Assembly (NCBI GenBank): GCA_017303905.1 | Contig: JAFLBH010000002.1 | Coordinates: forward strand, 310,001-374,000 | DNA: 64,000 nt | Direction: 5' to 3' | Source: Bacteroidota bacterium | GTDB taxonomy: Bacteria > Bacteroidota > Bacteroidia > B-17B0 > Aurantibacillaceae | Made by a program: the position numbers and the translations under genes | Shown here: positions 45,701 to 56,138 of the stretch, one piece after another | Layout: every line of letters starts with the position of its first letter | How positions within the stretch are numbered: position 1 is the first letter of the stretch | The notes under the pieces: model-generated | What the model saw: the letters and a program-made list of their open reading frames with translations, nothing else | Databases searched by the model: none | What the model was told of the DNA's origin: nothing

Positions 45701-46096
45701 CTGCAATCCCATCGCACGTCCGTCATCGGGAGAATAGATACGAGTGATGCCATAATTATGTAATTCTTCAATTTCTGTAGGAAGAATAACACCGCCACCG
45801 CCGCCAAATAATTTAATATGACTGCATCCCTTCTCTTTTAATAAGTCGTACATGTATTTGAAATATTCCACGTGACCTCCTTGGTAGGAAGTTACTGCAA
45901 TCGCGTTTGCATCTTCTTGAATCGCACAGTTTACAACTTCTTGCGCGCTTCTGTCGTGACCAAGATGTATGACCTCAGCTCCGCTTGATTGAATAATACG
46001 ACGCATGATATTGATAGCGGCATCATGTCCATCGAACAAAGCAGCGGCTGTTACAATGCGAATTTTATTTTTTGATTGGTAAGGGGTTGTTTCCAT
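42716..46096 (-). CDS. icmF: Fused acyl-CoA mutase IcmF (B12 domain, G-protein chaperone, mutase)
   Basis: 1126 residues, the usual length of IcmF. Residues about 10-140 bind cobalamin ([12 protein letters not shown], base-off His at about 24, then VIHLGHDRS and [10 protein letters not shown]). Residues about 195-420 are the MeaB-like GTPase chaperone with Walker [13 protein letters not shown] (about 199-210) and [12 protein letters not shown]. Residues about 560-1110 are the (beta/alpha)8 mutase, with [22 protein letters not shown] and [19 protein letters not shown]. IcmF interconverts isobutyryl-CoA and n-butyryl-CoA, some members pivalyl-CoA. The G-protein domain loads and repairs the B12. 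Exact substrate cannot be set by eye. It precedes the TPR phosphatase on the same strand. Confidence 0.92.
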   Translation of the reverse strand: METTPYQSKNKIRIVTAAALFDGHDAAINIMRRIIQSSGAEVIHLGHDRSAQEVVNCAIQEDANAIAVTSYQGGHVEYFKYMYDLLKEKGCSHIKLFGGGGGVILPTEIEELHNYGITRIYSPDDGRAMGLQGMINDLLQKCDFPTGKNLNGEVAHLIERDHKSIAKLISAAENFNEESTAMLNKVREKAKVSTTPVLGITGTGGSGKSSLVDELVRRFLIDFKDKQVAIISVDPSKRKTGGALLGDRIRMNAIKNDRVYMRSLATRQSNLALSKHVQDSVDICKAAGFDLVILETSGIGQSDTEIIEHSNMSLYVMTPEYGAASQLEKIDMLDFADIIAVNKFDKRGALDALRDVKKQYKRNHNLFEADDETLPVHGTIASQFNDPGMNRLYRAVMDKMVEKTGNQKLKSNFVITNEMSEKIYIIPPSKTRYLSEISENNRNYDKRAKQQSEIAQRLYSLQKSIETLKASSVDDKDRLIKGLQEAFEKIKLDLDPHNLKLIEGWEAKKKLYSDEFYVFKVRDKELKIKTHYESLSHTQVPKIASPKYTAWGDILQWNLQENFPGEFPYTSGIYPFKREGEDPTRMFAGEGGPERTNKRFHYVSKGLPAARLSTAFDSVTLYGNDPDYRPDIYGKIGNSGVSICCLDDAKKLYSGFNLADPKTSVSMTINGPAPTMAAFFMNAAIDQQCELYIKANGLEAEVNKKIEAIYKTKGTKRPQYQGALPDGNDGLGLMLLGVTGDQVLPKDVYEKIKASTLSQVRGTVQADILKEDQAQNTCIFSTEFSLRVMGDVQQYFIDNKVRNFYSVSISGYHIAEAGANPISQLAFTIANGFTFVEYYLSRGMHIDDFAPNLSFFFSNGIDPEYSVIGRVARRIWAKAMKLKYGGNERSQMLKYHIQTSGRSLHAQEIDFNDIRTTLQALYAIYDNCNSLHTNAYDEAITTPTEESVRRAMAIQLIINRELGLAKNENPLQGSFIIEELTDLVEEAVLSEFDKITERGGVLGAMETMYQRGKIQEESLYYEMLKHTGEYPIVGVNTFLSSKGSPTIIPQEVIRSTKEEKEYQIAMLQELHKSHKEKSAEVLSKLQHTAIQNQNIFAELMEVVKYCSLGQITNSLFEVGGQYRRNM

Positions 46097-46272
46097 AGTC
46101 TAAGTACAAAATATCCAACCAAATTTAAGTTTCTGAGTGGATTTTTACAAATTAATACAATAACTAATAAGAATAAAATCATTTGTTAATCAATTACTTA
46201 ATTAAGCATTTCCTGCTTCAGAACAAATCATATTTTTTAGCTACTATTTAATGTTACAACATGTCATTTTCG

Positions 46273-46337
46273 TGACTTAAGTCATAAATAGGACTGTCTC
46301 AAGTCAATTTCTCTAAATGTTTTAGCAGATAGTTTTG
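46273..46337 (+). promoter_or_regulatory. Activator-like operators and -7 box for the SprB-repeat operon
   Basis: The 12-bp palindrome TGACTTAAGTCA (46273-46284) and a second, imperfect copy TGTCTCAAGTCA (46295-46306) are exactly 22 bp apart. The -7 box TAGTTTTG is at 46330-46337. If transcription starts near 46343, the sites centre at about -64.5 and -42.5, as for Crp/Fnr-type activators. Confidence 0.55.
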
Positions 46338-46361
46338 CTGCTGAACTAAAAAAAACCCGCA

Positions 46362-49300
46362 ATGAAAAAAACAATTAAGAACTCCTTGCAATCATTAAAA
46401 TTATTTGCACTAGGAGTTATTGCGCTAACAGGAACTTTCAACACAACACGTGCTCAAAGTCCTTGCATGCCAACAGTTCCTTCTTTCACAATTAACCTTA
46501 CCGGTAATCCTGATAGTGTATGGTATTCGCCAAACATTTCTCGTAATGACCAATGTTGTTCGGCAACATCACCTGCTCAATGTATTTATTTTAACCTGAC
46601 ACTAGATCCAAACGTCGCGGGTATTCAAATCGACATGGTTGGTGCTGATCCGGCAGGTTCATTGTTTTATGATATCGGTTGTACAGGAAGTTATCCAGGT
46701 GGAACAATTAAGTGTATTAGTGGGGTTGGTCCTCATCAAATCACTTTTTGTAAGCCCGGTGGAAATAAAAACGTTTACATCATTACTTCTGTATCTAAAC
46801 CTTTATTCCCAAAGGACGATACTGTAAGGATTGGTTGTAAGAAAAAATTAAATTCTTATGGAATTTTAAAAGGTACTGCTGTTTGGGCAGCCATCTCAGG
46901 TACATCTGCAGCACAGAACGCCTACTTTAATACATTCCTAGATTCAGTAAATATTGCAAGTCCGACTTATAGTCCGGCTGCAAATGCACCAGCGTATATT
47001 GATTATAAAGTGTGTGGTTATCCAACGGCTTCGGCTTGCGGATTCAGCTTAACAGTATGCGATACAGTTCGCATCTACAACTTTCCAACTCTAACAGGAA
47101 CAGTAACACCTAATCCTGCTACCTTTTGTAATATTGGCCCAGGGAGTGGTGTTAACTTAACAGGTCTTGCGAGCGGCGGATTGGCGCCATATTCCTATGC
47201 ATGGATTAATACGTCGAGTGTTGTTGTTGGTACAGGAACATCCTACTTCGCTAATACGGCGGGTTCATATCAATTAAGAATTAACGATGCGTTATCTAAT
47301 CCAGGTACTTGTCCGGCTTATTTTGCGCCTGTATCAGTAAGTCAGGGCACTTTACCAATAGTAAATGCCGGACCTAGCCAAAAAGTGTGTGCCAATACTC
47401 CTACAGCCACTTTAACCGGAACGGTTCAATATGCAAGCGGAGGTGTATGGTCAGGAGGTTCAGGTTCTTTCAATCCGGGCAATACATTTTTAAACACAAA
47501 TTATACAGCGAGTCCGGCTGAAATTGCTGCCGGGTTTGTAAAGTTATACTTGACAAGTTCTGGTTCAGGTGGAGGTTGTTCTAACACGAAAGATTCCACT
47601 ATAATTTATTTCTCGCCTTCAATGACCGTGGGAATTAATTCTGGAACACTAGCTTGTTATAATAGTACAACAACATTAAATGCAACCTTCAGCGGTGGAA
47701 CTGCACCATATACTTATTTATGGTCGACTGGTGCAGTTACAAGTTCGATAACAGGTGGGCAAGGAAATTATGGAGTAACCGTTACAGACAGTGTGGGATG
47801 TAGCGCTACAACAATTCCATATATCAATGTAATTGCACCTCCTGCATTAGCATTAACATTTAATGTAAGTAACGTAACAGTTAATGGCGGAAATAACGGA
47901 TCTGCAACTGTAAACGTTACAGGCGGTACACCTGTTTACTCTGTAACATGGACACCTGGTGGAGCGAATACCTTTTCCATTGGCGGATTAACTTACGGTA
48001 TCTACACTGCTACAATTAAAGACGCAAATGGTTGCGATATTTCCGGTAGCACTGTAGTGAACGAACCAAGATGTTTAGCCTTTACCGCCAATGCAACCTC
48101 AACTAATGTTTTATGTTATGGTGATGCGAATGGAATTGCTACAGTAACAGTTTCAGGCGGAGTACCGGCTTATACATATACCTGGAATTCCTCACCTCAG
48201 CAAACTACACAAACCGCTACAGGTTTACCTGCCGGTGTGTATTCTGTTTTAATTAAAGATTCAAATGTACCGGCCTGTTTTCAAACGGCTAATGTAGTTA
48301 TCTCTGAGCCATCACAACTTTTAAATGTAATGACACACACCAATGTTTCTACGGTAGGTGGAAATAATGGTGCTGCTGCTTCGAATCCATTTAACGGAAC
48401 CACTCCGTACACATACTTATGGAGTACTGCAGCTACAACTTCTTTGATTACGAATTTAACTGCGGGATCTTATTCAGTAAACATTACGGATAAGAACGGA
48501 TGTACAAAAGCGGATAGCGTGCGCATTACACAACCTCCTTGTAATGGATTAACTTTAAATGTTCTTACCAATAATATTTTATGTTATGGAGGAAATAACG
48601 GTTCGGCCCTTGCGGTTGTTGGTGGTGCGAGCGGAAGTTACACGGTGAATTGGAGTACCGGAGCAACCGGATTATCAATTAACGGATTATCTGCAGGCAA
48701 CTACTCTGTTACCGTAAACACAAAAGAATGTTACGAGAATTTCAATTTTACAATTACACAACCACCACTTTTATCTGTTGGTTTATTACCAACTAATGTA
48801 AGTTGTGCGGGTGCAGGCGATGGTTCTATCAACTTAACTGTTTCAGGCGGAACATTCCCATATAATTTTGTTTGGAATACAGGCTTAGGTTCTGAAGACT
48901 TGACATGGTTGAGTCCGGGAACCTACTCTGTTCAAATCACCGACGCGAATGGTTGTACTGCTATAGCTTCAGCTGTAATTACTGAACCAAACACATTAAC
49001 TATTACCGCTGTAACATCAAGTAGTGTTTCATGTGTAAACGGAACCAATGGTTCTGCATCCATCAACGTAAGTGGTGGTACTGCACCATATACTTATACT
49101 TGGTCGACCGGAGCAACCACTTCTACCGTTTCTAATTTAGCAGGTGGTGGATATACAGTTGTAGTAAAAGATGCTAATAATTGTATCGCTACTCCATCTG
49201 TTGTTGTAATCGGTATTCAGTCTCCTGACTCAGTGAAAGTAGGAACATTCAGTGTTTCATGTTCTGTACCGGGTTCAGGATTAACTCAAGTTTATACAAC

Positions 49301-52300
49301 TCCAACCGGAGGCGTTGGATCTTATTCTGTTTCTTATAACGGAGGATCTTATATCGCTGCTGGAACACCTACCCTATTAGCGAATGGCACAACATACACT
49401 GTTTTAGCCAAAGACTTAAACGGATGTATATCTCCATTATCTCAAACTTTAAGCATCTTGAATGAAGTTAAAATCGACAGTGTTCGCTTCGCAAAATGTT
49501 ATACTGTAGGTACAACTTCTACTATGGTAACAGCCTACCCTAGCGGTGGAGCATCCGGCAGTTACTCTGTATCCTTCAATAATGGCACCAGCTACCTTGC
49601 TGCAGGAACTTACACAAGTAATTTACCAGTAGGTGCTTCTTATACGGTTGTAGTAAAAGATTCCAGAGGTTGTATTTCAGGGTCTCAGGTTATCACTCTT
49701 CCAACAGTATTAAACGGCACTGCAACAGTAACTTCTAATTACAATGGTCAAAACATTAGCTGCTTTGGATTAACTGATGGTAGCGCTTTGGCTACTGCAA
49801 GCGGTGGTACAGGTGCGTATACTTATACTTGGTCTACCAGTCCTGTACAAAACACAGCAGCAGCATCCAATTTAGGCGCTGCAACCTATAGCGTAATTAT
49901 CAAGGATGGCAACTCTTGTTCAATTACAAGAACCGTAACCTTAACACAACCGGTAGCAGTTACTGCAACAGCGGTAGCTACATCTAATTACAACGGACAA
50001 AACATCAGCTGTTTTGGATTCAGCAACGGTACAGCAAGTGTGTCTGCCGGCGGCGGAACATCTCCATTTACCTATGCATGGAACTCCATTCCTTCTCAAA
50101 CAACAGCTAGCGCGAGCGGATTAAGCGCAGGTACTTATTCAGTTGTTGTGAAAGACGCTAATAATTGCAGCATAACAAAAACAGTTACATTAACTCAGCC
50201 TGCTTCTATTACTTCAACAGTATCTGTAACTTCTAACTTTAACGGTCAGCAAGTATCTTGCTTTGGCGCAACTAACGGTTCGATTACCGCTCTTGCATCC
50301 AATGGAACTGCTCCATTCACTTATACTTGGTCTACTACTCCTGTACAAACAGGAACCATTGCAACTGGTGTTGGCGCCGGCACATACAGTGTGGTAATTA
50401 CCGATGTAAATGGCTGTAGCCACACTAAAACCATCACGGTTACAGAGCCTCCGGTTATTGCTGCAAGCACTTCTATTACGTCTAACTACAACGGACAAAA
50501 CGTAAGCTGCTTCGGATCAACCAATGGTTCTGCAAGTGTTACAACTACCGGCGGAACCACTCCGTATACTTATACATGGACCACAACTCCTGCACAAACT
50601 ACAGCATCAGCGACTAACTTAGGTGCAGGTGTATATAGTGTAACAGTTACCGACGTAAACGGATGTGCAACTGTAAAAACAGTAACATTAACTCAGCCAA
50701 CCGCTGTTGCTTCTACCATGTCAATTACATCTAACTACAATGGACAAAACATCAGTTGTTTCGGATTAAGCGACGGTTCTGCTTTAGCAACAGCTACAGG
50801 CGGTACCGGTACTTATTCATATACATGGACAACTGTCCCTGTTCAAAATACAGCTGCAGCATCTAACTTAAGTGCCGGCACATATACAGTGACTATTAAA
50901 GACATCAACAACTGTACAATTACCAATACAGTTATATTGACTCAACCAACTGCGGTTACATCAACTGCTGCAGTTACATCTAACTATAACGGTCAAAACA
51001 TCAGCTGTAATGGTTACAGCGATGGTACGGCTACAGTAACAGCCAATGGCGGAACAAGTCCATATACTTACCAATGGAACTCTATTCCAACACAAACCAC
51101 AGCCTTAGCCACAGGTTTAAGTGCAGGCACCTACTCAGTAGTAATAAAAGACGTGAATAACTGTTCAATTACAACAACAGTTAACTTAACCCAGCCTGCT
51201 GCAATTACTTCTACCTTAGCTGTGATTTCTAATTACAACGGTCAAAACGTAAGTTGCTTCGGAGCAACAGACGGTTCAATCACTGCTGTAGCTTCTAATG
51301 GTATTGCACCGTTTACTTATACATGGTCAACCACTCCTGTTCAAACCGGAACTTTAGCAACAAGTGTTGGCGCAGGAACATACAGTGTGATCATTACAGA
51401 CGCTAACGGTTGTAATTACACTCGCACCATTTCAGTATCTCAGCCTCCTGCAATAGCAGCTACAACTTCAATCACTTCAAACTATAACGGACAAAACGTA
51501 AGCTGTTTTGGTTCTACGAATGGATCTGCAAGTGTGACGACAACAGGCGGTACTGCTCCATTCACTTACTCTTGGACAACTGTTCCTAGTCAAACTACGG
51601 CAGCAGCCAACAATATCGGAGCCGGTACATATAGTATTACCGTAACCGACGTAAATGGTTGTAATATTACAAGTACTGTTACATTAACTCAACCAACTGT
51701 AGTAAATGCGCAGATCTTTGACTTAAGTAACTACGCAGGTTATAACATCAGCTGTTTTGGTGCATCTAACGGATATATCGATATAACAGTTAATGGCGGA
51801 ACAGGTGCATATACTTACACTTGGTCGAATGCTGCAACAACCCAAGACTTAAACGGGTTAACAGCCGGTAATTACTCTGTAGTTGTGACTGATATAAATG
51901 GTTGTAAAGACACATTAAATGTACCATTAACAGAACCAACACAATTAGTTGTTACCATAGATTCTTTGAGTAATTACAATGGATACAACATTAGTTGTTA
52001 CGGCGGAAATAATGGATTTGCTTATGTAAGTGTTATTGGTGGCGTAACTAACTACACCTACACTTGGAGCAACACCAGCACTAATCAAAACTTATCCAAT
52101 GTAACTGCAGGCACTTACTCTTTATTGGTAACTGACCAAAACAGATGTAATGCAACTATCGACACTACATTAACACAGCCTCCTGCAATTACCTTTAGCG
52201 CTGCGGTAACATCTCCATTGTGTAATGGCGTGCCTACCGGATCTATCAACGCAACATTAGGCGGCGGTGTAACACCTTTCACTTACACTTGGTCAACAAC

Positions 52301-53144
52301 AGCAACAACTGAAGACTTGATCAACATCGGTGCAGGAACTTACACATTAGTTTATTCTGACAATAATGGTTGTAAGGATACAGTTAGTGTAAGCGTTACT
52401 CAACCCGACTCGATTAAGATTGACGACAGAGTTGATAATTTAAAATGTAATGGCGATACTATTGGTAACATCTTTATCAACCCGGTTGGAGGTACTGCTC
52501 CTTATACTTATAGCTGGTCGACTGGGGATACTACTCAGAACTTACTGAACATTAACAGCGGTACTTATGTACTGGTTATTACAGATGCTAATGGCTGTAC
52601 TTTCACTGACACCACAAAGATCACTGAACCGGATTCATTGAAGCTAACCTTAACGAGTCCGATACAGTTCAGCGGTTATAACATCAGTGGCTATAGTGGT
52701 AATGATGGTTCAATTAACCTGAATGTAACAGGCGGTACTACTCCTTACACCTACTTATGGTCGAACGGAAGTACCTCTCAAAACCCAAGCAACCTGACTG
52801 CCGGAAATTACTTTGTAACTGTTACCGACACTAACGGTTGCAGAATTTCAGGAGACATCACCTTAACTCAGCCTTTAATTCTTGAAATGCCACAAGGTTT
52901 CTCACCAAACAACGATGGTAAAAATGATTTCTTCGTTGTGCACGGTATTGAAGCTTATCCTGACAATAAGTTAACTATCTACAACCGTTGGGGCAACATT
53001 GTTTACAGCAAGGAAGGTTATCTCAACGAATGGGATGGACACAGTAACAACGGACAGGAATTGCCAAACGCGACTTACTTCGCCATTCTTGAAGTAAACA
53101 AAGGAGAAATTGTATTAAAAGGATTTGTTGAATTAAGAAAATAA
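46362..53144 (+). CDS. SprB-repeat surface adhesin with T9SS type B sorting domain
   Basis: 2260 residues. Signal peptide (first about 31, ending TRAQ), an N-terminal Cys-rich domain of about 190 residues, then about 20 SprB/PKD-like repeats (residues about 430-2170), each with SCFG or a similar Cys, a TYTWS core, AGTYSVxxxDxNGC and a TQPxA end. Residues about 2175-2260 are the gliding-motility/CHU_C type B C-terminal domain (MPQGFSPNNDGKNDFFVV, then YNRWGNIVY and NEWDG). Such proteins are carried by T9SS and may move along the surface. PorP/SprF and PorE-like genes follow, as for sprB-sprF operons. A four-unit block of the repeats has been duplicated at DNA level. Confidence 0.92.
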   Translation: MKKTIKNSLQSLKLFALGVIALTGTFNTTRAQSPCMPTVPSFTINLTGNPDSVWYSPNISRNDQCCSATSPAQCIYFNLTLDPNVAGIQIDMVGADPAGSLFYDIGCTGSYPGGTIKCISGVGPHQITFCKPGGNKNVYIITSVSKPLFPKDDTVRIGCKKKLNSYGILKGTAVWAAISGTSAAQNAYFNTFLDSVNIASPTYSPAANAPAYIDYKVCGYPTASACGFSLTVCDTVRIYNFPTLTGTVTPNPATFCNIGPGSGVNLTGLASGGLAPYSYAWINTSSVVVGTGTSYFANTAGSYQLRINDALSNPGTCPAYFAPVSVSQGTLPIVNAGPSQKVCANTPTATLTGTVQYASGGVWSGGSGSFNPGNTFLNTNYTASPAEIAAGFVKLYLTSSGSGGGCSNTKDSTIIYFSPSMTVGINSGTLACYNSTTTLNATFSGGTAPYTYLWSTGAVTSSITGGQGNYGVTVTDSVGCSATTIPYINVIAPPALALTFNVSNVTVNGGNNGSATVNVTGGTPVYSVTWTPGGANTFSIGGLTYGIYTATIKDANGCDISGSTVVNEPRCLAFTANATSTNVLCYGDANGIATVTVSGGVPAYTYTWNSSPQQTTQTATGLPAGVYSVLIKDSNVPACFQTANVVISEPSQLLNVMTHTNVSTVGGNNGAAASNPFNGTTPYTYLWSTAATTSLITNLTAGSYSVNITDKNGCTKADSVRITQPPCNGLTLNVLTNNILCYGGNNGSALAVVGGASGSYTVNWSTGATGLSINGLSAGNYSVTVNTKECYENFNFTITQPPLLSVGLLPTNVSCAGAGDGSINLTVSGGTFPYNFVWNTGLGSEDLTWLSPGTYSVQITDANGCTAIASAVITEPNTLTITAVTSSSVSCVNGTNGSASINVSGGTAPYTYTWSTGATTSTVSNLAGGGYTVVVKDANNCIATPSVVVIGIQSPDSVKVGTFSVSCSVPGSGLTQVYTTPTGGVGSYSVSYNGGSYIAAGTPTLLANGTTYTVLAKDLNGCISPLSQTLSILNEVKIDSVRFAKCYTVGTTSTMVTAYPSGGASGSYSVSFNNGTSYLAAGTYTSNLPVGASYTVVVKDSRGCISGSQVITLPTVLNGTATVTSNYNGQNISCFGLTDGSALATASGGTGAYTYTWSTSPVQNTAAASNLGAATYSVIIKDGNSCSITRTVTLTQPVAVTATAVATSNYNGQNISCFGFSNGTASVSAGGGTSPFTYAWNSIPSQTTASASGLSAGTYSVVVKDANNCSITKTVTLTQPASITSTVSVTSNFNGQQVSCFGATNGSITALASNGTAPFTYTWSTTPVQTGTIATGVGAGTYSVVITDVNGCSHTKTITVTEPPVIAASTSITSNYNGQNVSCFGSTNGSASVTTTGGTTPYTYTWTTTPAQTTASATNLGAGVYSVTVTDVNGCATVKTVTLTQPTAVASTMSITSNYNGQNISCFGLSDGSALATATGGTGTYSYTWTTVPVQNTAAASNLSAGTYTVTIKDINNCTITNTVILTQPTAVTSTAAVTSNYNGQNISCNGYSDGTATVTANGGTSPYTYQWNSIPTQTTALATGLSAGTYSVVIKDVNNCSITTTVNLTQPAAITSTLAVISNYNGQNVSCFGATDGSITAVASNGIAPFTYTWSTTPVQTGTLATSVGAGTYSVIITDANGCNYTRTISVSQPPAIAATTSITSNYNGQNVSCFGSTNGSASVTTTGGTAPFTYSWTTVPSQTTAAANNIGAGTYSITVTDVNGCNITSTVTLTQPTVVNAQIFDLSNYAGYNISCFGASNGYIDITVNGGTGAYTYTWSNAATTQDLNGLTAGNYSVVVTDINGCKDTLNVPLTEPTQLVVTIDSLSNYNGYNISCYGGNNGFAYVSVIGGVTNYTYTWSNTSTNQNLSNVTAGTYSLLVTDQNRCNATIDTTLTQPPAITFSAAVTSPLCNGVPTGSINATLGGGVTPFTYTWSTTATTEDLINIGAGTYTLVYSDNNGCKDTVSVSVTQPDSIKIDDRVDNLKCNGDTIGNIFINPVGGTAPYTYSWSTGDTTQNLLNINSGTYVLVITDANGCTFTDTTKITEPDSLKLTLTSPIQFSGYNISGYSGNDGSINLNVTGGTTPYTYLWSNGSTSQNPSNLTAGNYFVTVTDTNGCRISGDITLTQPLILEMPQGFSPNNDGKNDFFVVHGIEAYPDNKLTIYNRWGNIVYSKEGYLNEWDGHSNNGQELPNATYFAILEVNKGEIVLKGFVELRK
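49734..51725 (+). repeat. Eight tandem 249-bp units in a duplicated four-unit block
   Basis: TCTAACTACAACGGACAAAA-type unit starts occur at 49734, 49983, 50232, 50481, 50730, 50979, 51228 and 51477, all exactly 249 bp (83 codons) apart. By sequence the units run A-B-C-D-A-B-C-D, so a 996-bp block is present twice; a degenerate ninth unit follows at 51726. Confidence 0.9.
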
Positions 53145-53171
53145 AACCATAAACATTAATAGATATTAATC

Positions 53172-54095
53172 ATGAAAAAAATAAGTTTAATAATCATCTG
53201 CGTACTTTCTTTATCGAAGGCCTTTGCTCAGCAAGATCCTATGATAAGCCAGTACATGTTTAATGGCTTGTTCCTAAACCCTGCATATTCAGGTAGCCAC
53301 AAGTATTATACATCCAGTTTATTGCACAGAACCCAATGGGTTAATTTTCCCGGAGCACCAAAAACCCTATTGTTCGCCGTTGACGGATTAGCACCAACAA
53401 AATCAGAAAACATGGGTGTTGGGTTAATAGTTTCCCACGACCGAATCGGTGCCGTTGAGCAAACCGACATCTATGCTAACTATGCCTATCAGTTAAAACT
53501 TAAAAAAGGAAAATTAGCATTTGGCTTAAAAGCCGGTGTCTCGAATTATGTTTTTAAGAGCGATGGTTTAGTTATTTGGGATCAAGGTGACGAAATGTTT
53601 ACAGGAAGAAGAAATGCCTGGTTACCTAAATTTGGTTTCGGCGCTTATTACTTTGCCGACAATTGGTATGCAGGACTCTCCATCCCTACTTTAGTTGCCT
53701 ATGACGCGAGAAAAGATTTCAGTTTTGACGTGAACAAAGGTTCATTCTTACACCGGCACTATTATGCTTATGGCGGATATGTATTCAAGCTTAACGATAA
53801 GTTTAAATTAAAGCCAAGCGCATTAATTAAATACTTACCGGCTGCACCGATAGAAGCAGACATAAACATGAATTTATTGTATAATGATCAATTCTGGATT
53901 GGATGCTCTTACCGCTCTATGGATGCCGTAGTATTTATGGTAGAATATCAAACCAATGCCCGCTTCAGAGTTGGCTATGCATTTGATTTAACCACTACTA
54001 AGATCCGTAAGTACTCTGCAGGAACCCATGAAATCATGATCGGTTACGATTTTGGTAAAGACATCATTAAAGAAAAAACACCACGTTACTTCTAA
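53172..54095 (+). CDS. PorP/SprF family T9SS outer-membrane protein
   Basis: 307 residues. Signal peptide (ending AFAQQ) and the highly conserved family start DPMISQYMFNGLFLNPAYSGS. The rest is a 12- to 14-stranded barrel with the SprF landmarks HRTQWVNFPGAPKT, GLIVSHDRIGAV and YAYQLKL. SprF-type proteins bind and deliver individual type B cargo such as SprB, and this gene directly follows such cargo by 27 bp, so it is the expected partner. It precedes the PorE-like gene by 9 bp. Confidence 0.93.
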   Translation: MKKISLIIICVLSLSKAFAQQDPMISQYMFNGLFLNPAYSGSHKYYTSSLLHRTQWVNFPGAPKTLLFAVDGLAPTKSENMGVGLIVSHDRIGAVEQTDIYANYAYQLKLKKGKLAFGLKAGVSNYVFKSDGLVIWDQGDEMFTGRRNAWLPKFGFGAYYFADNWYAGLSIPTLVAYDARKDFSFDVNKGSFLHRHYYAYGGYVFKLNDKFKLKPSALIKYLPAAPIEADINMNLLYNDQFWIGCSYRSMDAVVFMVEYQTNARFRVGYAFDLTTTKIRKYSAGTHEIMIGYDFGKDIIKEKTPRYF

Positions 54096-54104
54096 ATAAG
54101 TTTT

Positions 54105-56006
54105 ATGAAAAAGATTATAATAACATCCCTAGCTATCTCCATATTTATTTCCAGCTGTACAAATGGCTTGTATAAAAAAGGGGTAAAAAATTACGACAAA
54201 CTGGCCTACCACAAAGCCATCGAGAACTTTGAAAAGTACTTAACAAAGAAGGATGAGCCAATTGACGCTAAAGTAAAATTAGCCAACGCCTATCGCCTGG
54301 TAAATGATTACCCGAATGCCGAAAAATGGTATTCGCGCGTAGTGAATTCAGCCGATATTGATCCAAGTAATTATTTCTACTATGGTAAAATATTAATGAA
54401 TGCGGGTAAATACGATGAGGCTAAAATCTGGTTAACAAAGTATTTAGAAAAAGTACCGGATGATTTTGTAGCGGAAATGCTATTGGTGTCTTGCAAATCA
54501 ATTGACACCTTTAAAAAAGACACAACCCTTTATTCAGTAAAAGAAGCTGAAATTCCTGAAATCGCCACTGCATTTGGGGAAACGCCATACGGCAAAGGCA
54601 TCATGTTTACTGCCGACAAAGTAACTTTCAAAAATTCGAATACCTCCACCTGGACCGGACGTTCGTACCTGGATATTTACTTTACAGCCAAAGATGAAAA
54701 CGGAAAATGGTTAAGTCCGATGTTATTGAAAGGTGATGTGAACGGAAGATATCATGAAGGTCCTGCTTGTTTTAGCAAAGACGGGAAAGTTGTGTACTTC
54801 ACCAGAAGTAATTACATTAAAAAGAAACGTGCTAAAAGCTCAAAGGATGAAAACAACCTTAAGATATTCAGAGCTGAATTAGTTGGCGATAAATGGACTA
54901 ATGTTACCGAATGTTCATTTAACAGTGATGAATATTCCTGTGGTCACCCTACAATGGCGGATGACGGAAAAACATTGTACTTTATTTCTGACATGCCGGG
55001 TGGATTAGGCGGAACAGATATTTATAAAACTGTTTGCGATGGAGCATCATGTACTAAACCTGAAAACCTTGGAACAGCTGTTAATACCAATGGAAACGAA
55101 ATGTTCCCCTATATGCATAGCGATGGTACGCTTTATTTTTCATCGGACGCGCATAATAACTTAGGCGGACTGGATGTATTTATGACCTCTTATGATGAAA
55201 GAAATAAAAAATGGTTGCAGGTAGAAAACTTAAACTATCCTTTAAATACCAATAAGGATGATTTCGCTTTTGTTTTAAACGAAGACAATAAAACCGGTTA
55301 TGTTTCTTCAAACAGAGGAGAAAGTGACAAGATATATGAAATCACGAAGAATGATCCGACCTTTATTTTATCTGGGTATGTAAATCAGAAAGGGAAGCCC
55401 GGTTTGGCGATTGATTCTGCTATCATTGAAATCCATAATCTAACTACAAAAACAAAGGAAATGATTTTAACGAACAAAGCCGGAACTTATAAGATTAAGT
55501 TAAATGCTAAGTGCGAGTACATGGTTAAATCTTGGAAACCGATGTATTTTACAATTACCCCTCCAAAAAGTTTTTGTATGATTGGTAAAAAAATATCTGA
55601 AAACTTTACTGCTAATTTTGAGTTGGATCAGATTATCATTGAAAAACCAATTGTTTTGGAAAACATTTACTATGATTTAGACAAATGGTTTATCAGACCT
55701 GATGCGGCCAAGGAACTCGATCGTTTGGTGCAAGTGATGATGGACAATCCTAAATTAACTATTGAATTAAGCTCTCATACAGATTCTCGTGCCGGTGACC
55801 AATATAACCTTGTTTTATCGGATAAGCGTGCAAAAGCAGCCGTTGAATACATTGTTTCAAAAGGAGTAGATGCAAAACGTATGCGTTGGAAGGGTTATGG
55901 AGAAAGTAAATTAGTAAATCAGTGTAAAAACAACATTGATTGCTCCGAAGAACTACACCAGCAAAACAGGAGAACCGAATTTAAGGCTATTAAACTTTCT
56001 AAGTAG
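54105..56006 (+). CDS. PorE-like OmpA lipoprotein (TPR, PD40, OmpA)
   Basis: 633 residues. Lipobox FISSC (Cys about 18); TPR-like repeats (about 20-125); PD40 propeller blades (about 150-410, e.g. LYFISDMPGGLGGTDIY and LYFSSDAHNNLGGLDVFM); a carboxypeptidase-regulatory-like beta domain (about 420-500); and a C-terminal OmpA domain (about 520-633) with SSHTDSRAGDQYNLVLSDKRA, where Asp and Arg hold diaminopimelate. That order is PorE of the T9SS, which links the secretion machinery to peptidoglycan. Third gene of the adhesin operon, with a terminator after it. Confidence 0.92.
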   Translation: MKKIIITSLAISIFISSCTNGLYKKGVKNYDKLAYHKAIENFEKYLTKKDEPIDAKVKLANAYRLVNDYPNAEKWYSRVVNSADIDPSNYFYYGKILMNAGKYDEAKIWLTKYLEKVPDDFVAEMLLVSCKSIDTFKKDTTLYSVKEAEIPEIATAFGETPYGKGIMFTADKVTFKNSNTSTWTGRSYLDIYFTAKDENGKWLSPMLLKGDVNGRYHEGPACFSKDGKVVYFTRSNYIKKKRAKSSKDENNLKIFRAELVGDKWTNVTECSFNSDEYSCGHPTMADDGKTLYFISDMPGGLGGTDIYKTVCDGASCTKPENLGTAVNTNGNEMFPYMHSDGTLYFSSDAHNNLGGLDVFMTSYDERNKKWLQVENLNYPLNTNKDDFAFVLNEDNKTGYVSSNRGESDKIYEITKNDPTFILSGYVNQKGKPGLAIDSAIIEIHNLTTKTKEMILTNKAGTYKIKLNAKCEYMVKSWKPMYFTITPPKSFCMIGKKISENFTANFELDQIIIEKPIVLENIYYDLDKWFIRPDAAKELDRLVQVMMDNPKLTIELSSHTDSRAGDQYNLVLSDKRAKAAVEYIVSKGVDAKRMRWKGYGESKLVNQCKNNIDCSEELHQQNRRTEFKAIKLSK

Positions 56007-56040
56007 AACTGATTTTAACAAATACCGGCATTATTTAATA

Positions 56041-56067
56041 AAAAACCGCCCTTTTGGCGGTTTTTTT
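56041..56067 (+). terminator. Terminator of the SprB-repeat operon
   Basis: Stem AAAAACCGCC/GGCGGTTTTT (56041-56050 and 56056-56065) with loop CTTTT and a following T run. Confidence 0.92.
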
Positions 56068-56138
56068 ATATTAACAATTTGATTTATAAATTAAGTTTTC
56101 ATTAATTTTATATTCAAATCTATTAAACCAATTAAATA

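Noticed and set aside
49734-51725. Possible CRISPR-like array
   Set aside because: The 249-bp units are coding, in frame and diverged; there are no short repeats with unique spacers and no cas genes.
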